Shown: positions 50,131 through 59,409, counted from the stretch's first letter. The stretch: 64,000 nt of DNA from Nocardiopsis coralli (GCF_014892575.1 NZ_JADBGI010000009.1:1-64000), one strand, 5' to 3'. Notes: generated from the letters alone by a model not told the origin. Numbers and translations: made by a program.

Positions 50131-52326
50131 TCAGGCCGGCTGCGGACGCGGCGTCAGCGGGCCCACGTCCGAGGCGTGCACGACGAACGGGTGGGTGTCG
50201 GCCCGGCCCCGCGCCCGCACCAGCGCCGTCAGCTCGCGGTGGAAACGCTCACCCTCGGCGCGGAACGCCCGCGTGTACCCCGGACGCCACCGGCCCAGCT
50301 CCATCCACGGCGGCCGGCGCACACCCACCCGGCCCCGGTGCATCCCCCAGTACGCCAGGTACACCCACAGCGGCAACAGGCACACCAGCACGTACAGCAC
50401 CACCCGCGCCGTGGTCCCCGCCGTGGGCACCAGCGCCAGGCACAACCCCACCGACGCCGCGCTCGCCAGGATCCCCGCGGCCACGTGCACACCGAACCGG
50501 CGGTGATGGGCCTCCCACTCCTGCAGCCGGTCACGCAGGCGCTCCTCGCACGAGGCCAACCGCTCCAGGACCCCGCACACCGTGACCGTCACGAACCCCA
50601 TGCCGGCCGCGGCCGCGCGCGCGGTGTCGCGGTGCCCGTGCGGGACCAGGTGGCGCCAGGCCCGCGGCACGCGCTCCACCGCCCGCTCCACCTGGGAACG
50701 CGCACGGTCGGGGGCCAACAGCACCGTCAGCACCCAGTCCGTGGCCGGGGCACCGGTCAGGTCCACCCTCTGGGGTTCCTCCACGAGCTCGTCGAAGGCG
50801 GCCAGCCACAGGTTGTGGTTGGCCGCCGACTGCCCCGCCGCGGTCAGCGATTCCCACAGGTCGCCCACCAGCGTGCGGTACCCGGAGCACCGCCCGCCCG
50901 AACAGGTGTGCTCGGCCTCCACACAGTGGTGGTCGGCCATGACCCGCATGACCTCCACGTCGGCCCGGGCCGCCACCGGTGCCGACCCGCTGCGGGCCCG
51001 CGCCGCCATCGCCGGCAGGCTCATCTCCCACCCGCGGAAGACCGGCGGCAGGTCGGGCCGCGCCTGCGCCACGAACCGGGCCACGGCCAGGTCGGCGTCC
51101 AGGGGAGGGCGGCGCAGGAGCTCGGTGTCGACCGCCGCCGAGGGGTGCTCCTCCTTGAGCCAGGAGGCCAACGCCAGCCGCTCGGCGTGGTCGGTGAACT
51201 GCTGGCGCGCGTCCACCCAGCGCCGCTGCATCGTCTCGGCCAGGTCGCCGGGGGTGCTGTGGTAGCGCCCGGCGAACAGCAGCGCCCCGGTCGGGTGGCT
51301 GGGACGGCGCCCGGGCGGGGTCGGGGTCACCTCGGCCGGGGTGTGCTCCGGGGACGCGGTCCCGTTCGGCGTGTACTCCGCGGGTGTGTGCTCGTGGGGC
51401 GTGTGCCCGCCCGGGGTGTGGTCGGCCGGCGTGCGCTCACCGGGGGAGGGGCGGGGCGCGGGCACGGTCGGCAGCGGCTCGGTCGCGGTCGGATCGCCCC
51501 CGTCCTCGTCCCCGCCCTGGGTCTCGGGATCGGGCGGGTCCACGGTGAGCAGGTCGATGAGCTCGCGTGCGGTGGGCCGGCGTGCGGGGTCCTTGCGCAG
51601 GCAGCGGGCGACCACCGTGCGCAGCGGTTCCTCCAGCACCGAGCAGTCGGGCACGTCGCACAGGATCGCCTTGATCAGCGCGCTCTGCCGGGTGGCCTCG
51701 AAGACCGGGCGCCCGGCCGCGGCGAAGACCATGACCGCGCCCCAGGAGTAGACGTCCAGGGCGGGGGTGAGCTTGGTGTCGGACTCCAACTGCTCGGGTG
51801 CCATGTAGTGCGGGGTGCCCAGGATCCCGCTCGCGGTGAAGGCGGTGGCCTCCTCGAAGGCCCGCGCGATCCCGAAGTCGATCACCCGCGGCCCGTCCGG
51901 CCCGATCATGATGTTGCTGGGCTTGAGGTCGCGGTGCACGATCCCGGCGGCGTGGATGGCGGTCAGCGCGGTCGCGGTCGCCACCGCCAGGCGTTGCAGC
52001 GAGGCGCCCGAACGCGGCCCCTGTTCCCGGATCTCGGTGGACAGGCTCGGCCCGTCGATGTACTCCACCGCGATCCAGGGCTGTTCGGCGTGGGGGTCGG
52101 CGTCCAGCACCTGTGCGATGCAGAAGGGGTTCACCTTGCGGGCCGCGTCCACCTCGCGGGCGAAGAGCGTGAAGAAATGGGGGTCGGTGGCCGGGGTGGT
52201 GTGCAGGAGTTTGACCGCGGCGCGCCGACCGTCCTCGCGTTCACCGAGATGGACCGAACCGAAACCTCCGCGTCCGATCTCCCGGACCAGTCGGAATCCG
52301 CCGATCTCGCTGATCTTCGGCCGCAT
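50131..52326 (-). CDS. Membrane-anchored serine/threonine protein kinase
   Basis: Hanks-type kinase of 731 residues. The kinase domain (about 10-265) is complete: glycine loop GRGGFGSV (18-25), K39, HRDLKPSN (131-138), DFG (150-152) and APE (177-179). A linker of TPxxH pentapeptides (299-338) follows, then a conserved-looking region (345-600) with a Cys-rich patch CVEAEHTCSGGRC, and two helices (about 612-634 and 641-661) that leave both ends inside the cell. It lacks PASTA or other extracellular sensors. Target unknown. It ends convergently with the symporter gene, 27 bases apart. Confidence 0.88.
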   Translation of the reverse strand: MRPKISEIGGFRLVREIGRGGFGSVHLGEREDGRRAAVKLLHTTPATDPHFFTLFAREVDAARKVNPFCIAQVLDADPHAEQPWIAVEYIDGPSLSTEIREQGPRSGASLQRLAVATATALTAIHAAGIVHRDLKPSNIMIGPDGPRVIDFGIARAFEEATAFTASGILGTPHYMAPEQLESDTKLTPALDVYSWGAVMVFAAAGRPVFEATRQSALIKAILCDVPDCSVLEEPLRTVVARCLRKDPARRPTARELIDLLTVDPPDPETQGGDEDGGDPTATEPLPTVPAPRPSPGERTPADHTPGGHTPHEHTPAEYTPNGTASPEHTPAEVTPTPPGRRPSHPTGALLFAGRYHSTPGDLAETMQRRWVDARQQFTDHAERLALASWLKEEHPSAAVDTELLRRPPLDADLAVARFVAQARPDLPPVFRGWEMSLPAMAARARSGSAPVAARADVEVMRVMADHHCVEAEHTCSGGRCSGYRTLVGDLWESLTAAGQSAANHNLWLAAFDELVEEPQRVDLTGAPATDWVLTVLLAPDRARSQVERAVERVPRAWRHLVPHGHRDTARAAAAGMGFVTVTVCGVLERLASCEERLRDRLQEWEAHHRRFGVHVAAGILASAASVGLCLALVPTAGTTARVVLYVLVCLLPLWVYLAYWGMHRGRVGVRRPPWMELGRWRPGYTRAFRAEGERFHRELTALVRARGRADTHPFVVHASDVGPLTPRPQPA
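51313..51432 (-). repeat. Pentapeptide (15-bp) repeat in the kinase linker
   Basis: Residues 299-338 read as eight five-residue units TPADH, TPGGH, TPHEH, TPAEY, TPNGT, ASPEH, TPAEV, TPTPP. Each offers a Thr-Pro, a possible autophosphorylation site. The DNA has the same 15-bp period as the array in the GntR gene at 1286-1507 but a different sequence. Confidence 0.85.
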
Positions 52327-52568
52327 GTTCGCCCTTCGCCGCTCGGGGGTGTACTCCCAGACCTACCCAGCACGGTGGCGGTTTCCCGGCCCGCGTGCAT
52401 CGAACCGGTGACCGTGTGGGAGGGGTCGCTCTGTTCTGATGAGACCAGCCTGGACGTGGTTCGCACGCCGGGAAGGGTGAATCGGCGATCTTCGTTCGCT
52501 TGTTGTTGCACGAGCAGGGCATATTGTCGGCCGATATGGACAACAGTCCTATTCACGGCGTTCGCACG

Positions 52569-52612
52569 AAGGGCCGGTGATGACCGTATTTCTTCGGTCA
52601 TCACCGGCCCTT
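52569..52612 (-). terminator. Perfect 18-bp hairpin terminator after the purine permease
   Basis: AAGGGCCGGTGATGACCG (52569-52586) and its exact complement (52595-52612) enclose an eight-base AT-rich loop, 24 bases past the permease stop. The gap 52327-52568 upstream of the kinase gene has no gene; it must contain the kinase promoter, which I could not define. Confidence 0.9.
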
Positions 52613-52635
52613 GGCCGTTTCCGGTCAGTTCCCGG

Positions 52636-54066
52636 TCACAATCCCATTGCGTGCATGGAGAAATGGAAGGTGAACACGAGGGTGAGGATCCACATGAGCC
52701 ACCCCACCTCCTCCGGGCGCCCCTGGGCCGAGCGCAGCACCGTGTAGGCGATGATGCCGATCCCGATCCCGCTGGCGATGTCGAAGGCGAAGGGCATCAT
52801 CACGATCGTCAGGAACCCCGACACCGCGATCGCCGGGTCCGACCAGTCGATCTGGCCGACCTGGGTCATCATCAGCGCGCCCACCATGACCATGGCCACC
52901 GAGGCCGCCTGGGACGGAACCATGGTGAACAGCGGCGAGAACAGCAGCGCCGCCAGGAACAGCGTCCCGGTGACCACGCTGGCCAGACCCGAACGGGCGC
53001 CCTCGCTCACACCGGCGGTGGACTCCACGAACACCAGCGTGGCCGAGGAGCTGGTCAGGCCGCCCACGACCGCGCCGGTCCCGTCGGTGGCCAGGATCTG
53101 GTTGGTGCGGGGCATGTGCCCGTCCGAACCGGTCAGGCCGGCCTTGCTGCCCACGGCCAGGATCGTGCCGACCGCGTCGAAGAACCCGGCCAGCACCAGC
53201 GTGAACAGGATGACCCCGGCGGTGGTGACCCCGGCCGAGCTCCAGGCCCCGAACAGGTCCACCTGGAAGAGCAGTCCGAAGTCGGGCCAGGAGATGATGC
53301 TCTCGGGCAGGCTCGGCACGCCCCCGCCCCAGTCCTCCTCGCTCAGGCCGGCGGCGTAGTGCACGCCCACGGCCACCACGGTGGCGGCCACGATGCTGTA
53401 GAAGATCGCGCCCGAGACCCCCCGGGCCAGCATCACCCCGGCCAGGACCAGACCCAGGACGAAGACCAGCAGCGGCCACCCCACCAGGTTCCCGTCGCCG
53501 TCGGCGGGGCCGATCTGCAGCAGGGTGCCCTCGCCGGCGCTGACGAACCCGGCGTTGTCCAGGCCGATCAGGGCCACGAACATGCCGATGCCCACGCCGA
53601 TGGCCAGCTTGAGCTGGTGGGGGAGCGCGTTCATCACCGCCGTGCGGATCCCGGTGACGACCATCAGGACGATCGCCACGCCCTGCCAGACCACCAGGCC
53701 CATCACCTCGGGCCAGCTCATCACCGGCGCCGCCTGGTAGGCGACCACGGCCATCACACCAAGCGCCGCGGCGCAGGCGATGGGGGCGCGGCCCACAACG
53801 CCCATCATGATCGTGACCAGGCCCGCGGCCAGGGCCGTCATGGTGGTCAGCTGGGCCTGGGAGAGGAAGTCGCCGTTGGCGTCGGGTACGCCGCTCAGGA
53901 TGATCGGGTTCAGCACGATGATGTAGGCCATCGCCATGAACGTGGTCAGCCCGCCGCGCACCTCGCGCCCCATCGTGGAGCCGCGTTCGGTGATGCGGAA
54001 GAAGCGGTCGATGCCGCCCGGTCTCGGTGGTGCAGACGCGCCGCCCGCCTCTTGCTCTGTACTCAT
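52636..54066 (-). CDS. AzgA-type purine (adenine/guanine/hypoxanthine) permease
   Basis: Membrane protein of 476 residues of the NCS2/AzgA group with about 12 to 14 helices. Marks are EVRGGLTTFMAMAYIIVLNPIILSG at the N-terminus, KLAIGVGIGMFVALIGLDNAGF, FDAVGTILAVGSKAGL and SSSATLVFVESTAGVSEGARSGLASVVTG. It imports purine bases by proton symport, which fits the xanthine dehydrogenase and 8-oxoguanine deaminase genes just upstream. I prefer the ATG at 54066 over a GTG six bases earlier because GAGGAG overlaps the latter. Confidence 0.9.
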   Translation of the reverse strand: MSTEQEAGGASAPPRPGGIDRFFRITERGSTMGREVRGGLTTFMAMAYIIVLNPIILSGVPDANGDFLSQAQLTTMTALAAGLVTIMMGVVGRAPIACAAALGVMAVVAYQAAPVMSWPEVMGLVVWQGVAIVLMVVTGIRTAVMNALPHQLKLAIGVGIGMFVALIGLDNAGFVSAGEGTLLQIGPADGDGNLVGWPLLVFVLGLVLAGVMLARGVSGAIFYSIVAATVVAVGVHYAAGLSEEDWGGGVPSLPESIISWPDFGLLFQVDLFGAWSSAGVTTAGVILFTLVLAGFFDAVGTILAVGSKAGLTGSDGHMPRTNQILATDGTGAVVGGLTSSSATLVFVESTAGVSEGARSGLASVVTGTLFLAALLFSPLFTMVPSQAASVAMVMVGALMMTQVGQIDWSDPAIAVSGFLTIVMMPFAFDIASGIGIGIIAYTVLRSAQGRPEEVGWLMWILTLVFTFHFSMHAMGL

Positions 54067-54101
54067 GTCCACTCCTCGGGGGAACCGGAAAAACTACTGA
54101 A

Positions 54102-54127
54102 TGCAATTGCAGAACTACTCTGAGTAG
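54102..54127. promoter_or_regulatory. Two small palindromes before the purine permease gene
   Basis: TGCAATTGCA (54102-54111) and CTACTC-T-GAGTAG (54115-54127) lie next to each other 36 to 61 bases before the permease ATG. They are candidate operators, possibly for PucR or a purine repressor. Neither resembles the GGTCGTTT dyad before pucR. Confidence 0.5.
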
Positions 54128-54246
54128 CACATGAGGGTGTGTGCAGCGACGGCGCGCACGCCCCTTCGTAGGGGGGAACCCGCCAACGTTAAACGATCAC
54201 GGGCGGTGCCACGGGATCCCCGGGCACCGCCCGTGCGTGCGGCCTG

Positions 54247-56676
54247 CTACACCTCGATGCCGACGATGTCCTCGGGACGGACCGGGGCGTGCGTGAGCGG
54301 GCGCCCCGTCGCGTCCCGCACCGCCGCCACGATCGCCGGCGTGGACGACAGCGTCGGCGGCTCACCCGCGCCCCGCAGCCCGTAGGGCGCGTGCGGGTCG
54401 GGCCGCTCCAGCACGTCGATGCGCATCGGCGGGGTGTCCAGGATCGTGGGGATCAGGTAATCGGTGAAGGAGGGGTTGCGGATCTCACTGGCCTCGACCT
54501 GGACCTCCTCCATCAACGCCAGCCCCAGACCCTGCGTCGACCCGCCCTGGATCTGGCCGGCCAACTGCTGGGGGTGCATCACCTTGCCGACGTCCTGGAC
54601 CGCGTCCAGGGCCACGACCTTGACCAGCCCCAGATCCACGTCCACGTCCACCACGGCCCGGTGCACACACATCCCGAACTGCGTGTGTGAGTCACCCTGG
54701 CCCAGCTCCGGGTCGAGCATCTCCGTGGGCCGGTGGTGGAACTCGCGCGTGTGCTCGACCACCGCACCGCCCTCGGCCGCCTCGCCCAACAGGTCCGGCA
54801 GCGCCACCAGCGCCCCGGCCGTGGCCGAGACCACCTTGCCGCCAGAGAGCGACAGGTCGGTGTCCTCGATCCCGTCGGGCACCAGTCCCTTGCTGCGCGC
54901 CAGCGAGAAGACCTCGTCGCGCACCGACGCACACGCGACCTTCACCGCGCCGCCGGTCATGTACGACTGGCGCGAGGCCGAGGAGGAACCGGCCGACCCC
55001 ACCTGCGTGTCCGAGGGGGCGATCACCACCTTCTCCACACCCAGCTCGGTGCGGGCGATCTGCCCCTTGACCGTCACCAGGCCCTGGCCGACCTCGGCGG
55101 CCGCGGTGTGCACCAGCACCACCGGCTCGCCGCCCACGACCTCCATGCGCACCCGCGCCGTGGAGTAGTCGTCGAAGCCCTCGGAGAAACACAGGTTCTT
55201 CAACCCGACGCCGTAACCCACACCGCGCACCACGCCTTCGCCGCGCGTCGTGCCGGCCACACCGCCGGGCAGTGTGCGCTGGTCGGAGGGGTCCGACAGC
55301 TGCGCACGCTCGGGCGGCATCGGCAGGTCCCGGCACCGCTCCAGCATCTCCGCCATCGGCAGGGGCATGTCGATCTCCTGCCCCGTGATGACCTTCGAGC
55401 CCTGCGACATCGCGTTGCGCACCCGGATCTCCACCGGGTGCAGCCCCAGCTCCGCCGCGAGCTTGTCCATCTGCGACTCGTAGGCGAAACACGCCTGCAC
55501 CGCGCCGAAGCCGCGCATCGCACCGCACGGCGGGTTGGTCGTGTACACCCCGTAGGCGTCCATCAGCGCGTTGGGGATCTCGTAGGGGCCCAGCCCCAGC
55601 GAGGAGGCCACACCCACCACCGCCGGGGTCGCCGACGCGTAGGCACCCCCGTCCACGATCACCTCGCCCGCGGCGTAGAGCAGGCGCCCGTCGGCCGTGG
55701 CACCGTGCTCGTAGCGCATCTTGGCCGGGTGCCGGTGCACGTGCCCGTAGAAGGACTCCTCGCGGTTGTAGACGAACTTGACCGGCTTGCCCGTGTGCAG
55801 CGCCAGCATGCACGCGTGGATCTGCATCGACAGGTCCTCGCGGGCCCCGAAGGCACCGCCCACACCCGCCAGTGTCAGCCGCACCTGCTCCTGGTCCAGG
55901 CCCAGCGCCGGGGCGATCTGGCGCTGGTCCACGTGCAACCACTGCGTGGCCACGTACAGGTCCACACCGCCGTCCTCGGCCGGGACCGCCAGACCCGACT
56001 CCGGCCCGAGGAACGCCTGGTCCTGCATCCCCACCTCGTACTCGGTGGTGACCACGGCCGCCGCCTCGGCACGCAACCGCTCCAGGACCCCGTTCTCGCG
56101 CTCGGCCGAACCCGCCGTCCCGGAGAACTCACCCGTGCGGATCGGCTGGTACCGCAGCCGGTTGCCCCGCGGGTTGTACTCGGGGTGGTGGGGGAGCTCG
56201 TGCGGCTCGTGCACCAGCGGGCAGTCCGGGTCCATCGCCGCCTGCCGCGAGTCGCTCACCGGCTCCAGGACCTCGTAGTCCACCCGGATGCGCTCCATCG
56301 CCCGGCGCGCCGTCTCCGGGTGGTCGGCCGCCACCACGGCCACCGGCTCACCCTTGTAACGCACCTTGTCGAAGGCCAGCACCGGCTGGTCCTGGTACTC
56401 GAGCCCGTACCGCTTCTCACCCGGAACGTCCTCGTGCGTGAGCACCGCCTGCACACCGGCGACCTTCAACGCCTCGGTGATGTCGATGCCCAGGATCCGC
56501 GCGTGCGGATGCGGACTGCGCAGGCTCGCGCCCCACAGCATGTCCTCCATCCACATGTCCGACGAGTAGGCGAACTCACCGGTCACCTTCAGCGTCCCGT
56601 CCGGGCGCCGCGGGCTCGTGCCCACCCCGTCCCGGGTCGTGCTCGACAGATCCGTCACCCGTGTCGTCGCCGCCAT
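54247..56676 (-). CDS. Xanthine dehydrogenase, molybdopterin subunit
   Basis: Large catalytic subunit of 809 residues. It shows the xanthine oxidase-family strings DQPVLAFDKVRYKGEPVAVV, the GVGGAFGAREDLSMQIHA loop, PPCGAMRGFGAVQACFAYE around the active-site arginine, AAAEVGQGLVTV, and the catalytic glutamate region LRGAGEPPTL near the C-terminus. It hydroxylates hypoxanthine and xanthine to urate with the separate Fe-S and FAD subunits. AAGGAGG precedes the ATG, which shares a base with the deaminase stop. It is the last gene of the xdh operon. Confidence 0.9.
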   Translation of the reverse strand: MAATTRVTDLSSTTRDGVGTSPRRPDGTLKVTGEFAYSSDMWMEDMLWGASLRSPHPHARILGIDITEALKVAGVQAVLTHEDVPGEKRYGLEYQDQPVLAFDKVRYKGEPVAVVAADHPETARRAMERIRVDYEVLEPVSDSRQAAMDPDCPLVHEPHELPHHPEYNPRGNRLRYQPIRTGEFSGTAGSAERENGVLERLRAEAAAVVTTEYEVGMQDQAFLGPESGLAVPAEDGGVDLYVATQWLHVDQRQIAPALGLDQEQVRLTLAGVGGAFGAREDLSMQIHACMLALHTGKPVKFVYNREESFYGHVHRHPAKMRYEHGATADGRLLYAAGEVIVDGGAYASATPAVVGVASSLGLGPYEIPNALMDAYGVYTTNPPCGAMRGFGAVQACFAYESQMDKLAAELGLHPVEIRVRNAMSQGSKVITGQEIDMPLPMAEMLERCRDLPMPPERAQLSDPSDQRTLPGGVAGTTRGEGVVRGVGYGVGLKNLCFSEGFDDYSTARVRMEVVGGEPVVLVHTAAAEVGQGLVTVKGQIARTELGVEKVVIAPSDTQVGSAGSSSASRQSYMTGGAVKVACASVRDEVFSLARSKGLVPDGIEDTDLSLSGGKVVSATAGALVALPDLLGEAAEGGAVVEHTREFHHRPTEMLDPELGQGDSHTQFGMCVHRAVVDVDVDLGLVKVVALDAVQDVGKVMHPQQLAGQIQGGSTQGLGLALMEEVQVEASEIRNPSFTDYLIPTILDTPPMRIDVLERPDPHAPYGLRGAGEPPTLSSTPAIVAAVRDATGRPLTHAPVRPEDIVGIEV

Positions 56677-58034
56677 CAGCGGCTCACCTCCTTGGTCAGA
56701 GCCCGATGGGCCGCCCGCCCGCGGGCCGCGGCCTTGTCCGCGGACACCGTGCGCAACTCGCCCCGGTCCACGACCGTGCGGCCGCCGACCCAGAGGCGCT
56801 CCACCGGCGGCGGGCTGCCGAAGACCAGCCCCACCACCGGGTCGTCGATCACGTCGTGACCGAACCCGTCCACACGCCACAACGCCAGGTCGGCGACCTT
56901 GCCGACCTCGACCGTGCCCAGTTCCTCCTGGCGCCCCAGCACCCGGGCCCCGCCCGCGGTCGCCAGTTCCAGCGCCCGGCGCGCGCTCAACGCCGTGGGC
57001 CCCATGCGGGCCCGTGCCATCAGCACCGCCTGGTGCATCTCGCCGGCCATCGTGCTCATCTCGCTCGAGGCCGGGCCGTCCACGCCCAGCCCCACCGGGG
57101 CACCGGCCTCCAACAGCTCGGGGACCCGGCAGATGCCCGCGCCCAGGCGCCCGTTGGAGGTCGGGCAGTGCGCGACGCCGGTGCCCGTCCTCGCGAACGT
57201 CTTGATCGCGCCGTCGGACAGGTGCACCGCGTGCGCGAACCACACGTCCTCGCCCAACCAGCCCAACGACTCGGCGTACTCCACCGGGGTGCAGCCGAAC
57301 TCGGCCAGGCACTGCTCCTGCTCGTCCAGCGTCTCGGCCAGGTGGGTGTGCATACGCACCCCCTTGTCCCGGGCCAGCTCCGCGCCGCGCACCATCAGCT
57401 CCCGCGAGACCGAGAACGGCGAGCACGGCGCCACCGCCAGGCGCGTCATGGAGTCGAAGGAGGCGTCGTGGTGGGCGTCGATCGCCGCCGCCGTGGCCTC
57501 CAACGCACCCTCGGTGGACTCCACCACCTCGTCCGGGGGCAGACCGCCCTGGCTCTGGCCGCGGTCCATCGACCCGCGTGCCAGGTCCAGGCGCACCCCC
57601 ACCTCCAGGGCGGACTCCACCTGTGCGGCCACCAGGTCACCGCGGCCCGACGGATACACGTAGTGGTGGTCCGACACCGTCGAGCACCCCGACAGCGCCA
57701 GGTGGGCCAACCCCGCCGACGTGGTCTGCGCGGCCACCGCCGCGTCCAGACCCGCCCACATCCGGTACGAACCCGTCAACCACTCGAAGAGCGTGCCGTC
57801 GGCGAACAACCCCTGCGTCGCCCACTGGTACAGGTGGTGGTGGGTGTTGACCAGGCCCGGCGTCAACAGGCAACCGCGCCCGTCCACCCGCTCGGCGCCC
57901 TCGGGAACCCAGGGGGCCGGCCCCGGCCCCACCGAGGCCACACGCCCGTCCTCGACCATCACGTGCCCGCCGGCGAACTCCTCGCCCGCGACCGTGACCA
58001 CATGGGCGCCCTCGACGACCACCGACCCGCTCAT
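56676..58034 (-). CDS. 8-oxoguanine deaminase
   Basis: Zinc amidohydrolase of 452 residues. The metal site HxH lies in NTHHHLYQWATQGLFADGTLFEWL, followed by HTHLAET, FAHAVHL and GLGVDGPASSE. This arrangement is that of the 8-oxoguanine deaminase group, which makes urate, rather than classical guanine deaminase. It sits between the Fe-S and Mo subunit genes with 4-bp and 1-bp overlaps, so it belongs to the same purine pathway and converges with the dehydrogenase on urate. Confidence 0.88.
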   Translation of the reverse strand: MSGSVVVEGAHVVTVAGEEFAGGHVMVEDGRVASVGPGPAPWVPEGAERVDGRGCLLTPGLVNTHHHLYQWATQGLFADGTLFEWLTGSYRMWAGLDAAVAAQTTSAGLAHLALSGCSTVSDHHYVYPSGRGDLVAAQVESALEVGVRLDLARGSMDRGQSQGGLPPDEVVESTEGALEATAAAIDAHHDASFDSMTRLAVAPCSPFSVSRELMVRGAELARDKGVRMHTHLAETLDEQEQCLAEFGCTPVEYAESLGWLGEDVWFAHAVHLSDGAIKTFARTGTGVAHCPTSNGRLGAGICRVPELLEAGAPVGLGVDGPASSEMSTMAGEMHQAVLMARARMGPTALSARRALELATAGGARVLGRQEELGTVEVGKVADLALWRVDGFGHDVIDDPVVGLVFGSPPPVERLWVGGRTVVDRGELRTVSADKAAARGRAAHRALTKEVSR

Positions 58035-58552
58035 GAACCGCTCCCGGCCCCGGCGCGGCGCTCGGCCGCCAGGTGCACCGCGTCGATGATCTTCTCGTAA
58101 CCCGTGCACCGGCACAGGTTGCCCGCCAGCGCCTCACGGATCTGCGCGTCGTCGGGCGCACCCTCGCCCGCACCGACCGTGCGCTCCAACAGGTCGTCGG
58201 TCTGCACCAGCAGACCCGGAGTGCAGAAACCGCACTGGACCGCGCCGGCCTCCACGAACGCCTCCTGCACCGCACCCAGCGGCCGCTCGTCGGCGCCCTT
58301 GCCCCGGCCCTCGGCCAGACCCTCGACGGTGCCCACGCGGCGCCCCTCGGCCTGGCCGGCCGCGATCATGCACGAACACGCGGTCTCACCGTCGAAGTAG
58401 ACGGTGCAGGAACCGCACTCGCCCTGCTCGCACGCGTTCTTGCTGCCGGGCAGACCCAGCCGCTCACGCAGCACGTACAGCAGGCTCTCACCCGGCCAGA
58501 CGTTGTCGGCGCTGACCTTCTCGCCGTTGACCTCGAACGACACGCGCATCAT
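58031..58552 (-). CDS. Xanthine dehydrogenase, [2Fe-2S] subunit
   Basis: Small subunit of 173 residues with both clusters: C41, C46, C49 and C61 (CEQGECGSCTVYFDGE) in the plant-ferredoxin-like half, and C107, C110, C147 and C149 (QCGFCTPG, NLCRCTGYEKI) in the helical half. It relays electrons from the Mo site to FAD. The start overlaps the FAD-subunit stop; a second ATG directly follows the first. Confidence 0.92.
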   Translation of the reverse strand: MMRVSFEVNGEKVSADNVWPGESLLYVLRERLGLPGSKNACEQGECGSCTVYFDGETACSCMIAAGQAEGRRVGTVEGLAEGRGKGADERPLGAVQEAFVEAGAVQCGFCTPGLLVQTDDLLERTVGAGEGAPDDAQIREALAGNLCRCTGYEKIIDAVHLAAERRAGAGSGS

Positions 58553-59409
58553 GCGGCTCCCTTCCGGTATTCGGTGACCGACCAGCTCAGCGCACGCCGC
58601 GCCATCACGGACAGGGCGTGCTTCCTGTAGGCCGCGCTGCCCCGCTGGTCGTCGATGGGGCGGGCCGCCGAGGCCACCAGGTCACCGAAGCGGCGCACCA
58701 CGGCCTCCGACGGGCTCGACCCGCCCTCCCAGTCGAACTCCTCGGCCAGGAACTCCTCGGCCGTCTCGGCCCGTACCGGCGTGGGCGCGGCCGCACCCAA
58801 CCCGGTGCCCACCGCGCGGCGCTCCCGGTCCAGGGCCAGGGAGAACGAGGTCACGGCGATGACCATCGCGTTGCGCGTCCCGATCTTGGCGAACTGCTGC
58901 GGCCCCGTCGGTTCGGGCAGCAGCACGGCCGTGATCAGCTCGTCGGAACGGCAGGCCGTCTCCCGCAACGACAGGTAGAACTCCCGGGCCGGAACCTTGC
59001 GCCGGCCCCGCACCGAGGCCAGCTCGACCACCGCGTCGGTGGCCAGCAGCGCCGGGTGCGTGTCGCCGGCGGGGGAGGCCCCGCCCAGGTTCCCGCCCAC
59101 CGTGCCCCGGTTGCGGATCTGCGGGGAGGCCACCGTGCGCGCCGCCTTGGCCAGGGCGGGAGCCCCCGCGCCCAGCCCCTCCACGATGCGGGTGTAGGAC
59201 ACCCCCGCGCCCAGTCGGATGCGCCCGTCGTCGGGGCCCCACTCGGACAGTTCCGCCACACGCGACAGATCGATCAGGGCCGGGGGGCGCCGCTTGTCGA
59301 AGTTCAGCTCCACCATCACATCGGTTCCGCCCATGATGGGCACCCCGTCCGGATGGGCGTGCTTGGCCTCGAGCGCCTCCTCCACAGTGGAGGGGCTCAG
59401 GAATTCCAT
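58549..59409 (-). CDS. Xanthine dehydrogenase, FAD subunit
   Basis: Subunit of 286 residues. FAD motifs are PIMGGTDVMVELN (about 25-37) and TVGGNLGGASPAGDTHPALLATDA (part shown), followed by the CO-dehydrogenase flavoprotein C-terminal domain with FAKIGTRNAMVIAVTSFSLAL. It passes electrons to NAD+. It is the first gene of the four-gene xdh operon and is divergent from pucR, with a 214-base shared control region. Confidence 0.92.
   Translation of the reverse strand: MEFLSPSTVEEALEAKHAHPDGVPIMGGTDVMVELNFDKRRPPALIDLSRVAELSEWGPDDGRIRLGAGVSYTRIVEGLGAGAPALAKAARTVASPQIRNRGTVGGNLGGASPAGDTHPALLATDAVVELASVRGRRKVPAREFYLSLRETACRSDELITAVLLPEPTGPQQFAKIGTRNAMVIAVTSFSLALDRERRAVGTGLGAAAPTPVRAETAEEFLAEEFDWEGGSSPSEAVVRRFGDLVASAARPIDDQRGSAAYRKHALSVMARRALSWSVTEYRKGAA

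Noticed and set aside
54093..54130. Purine riboswitch before the AzgA permease
   Set aside because: The sequence between the operator-like palindromes and the start is too short and lacks the conserved purine-aptamer loops.
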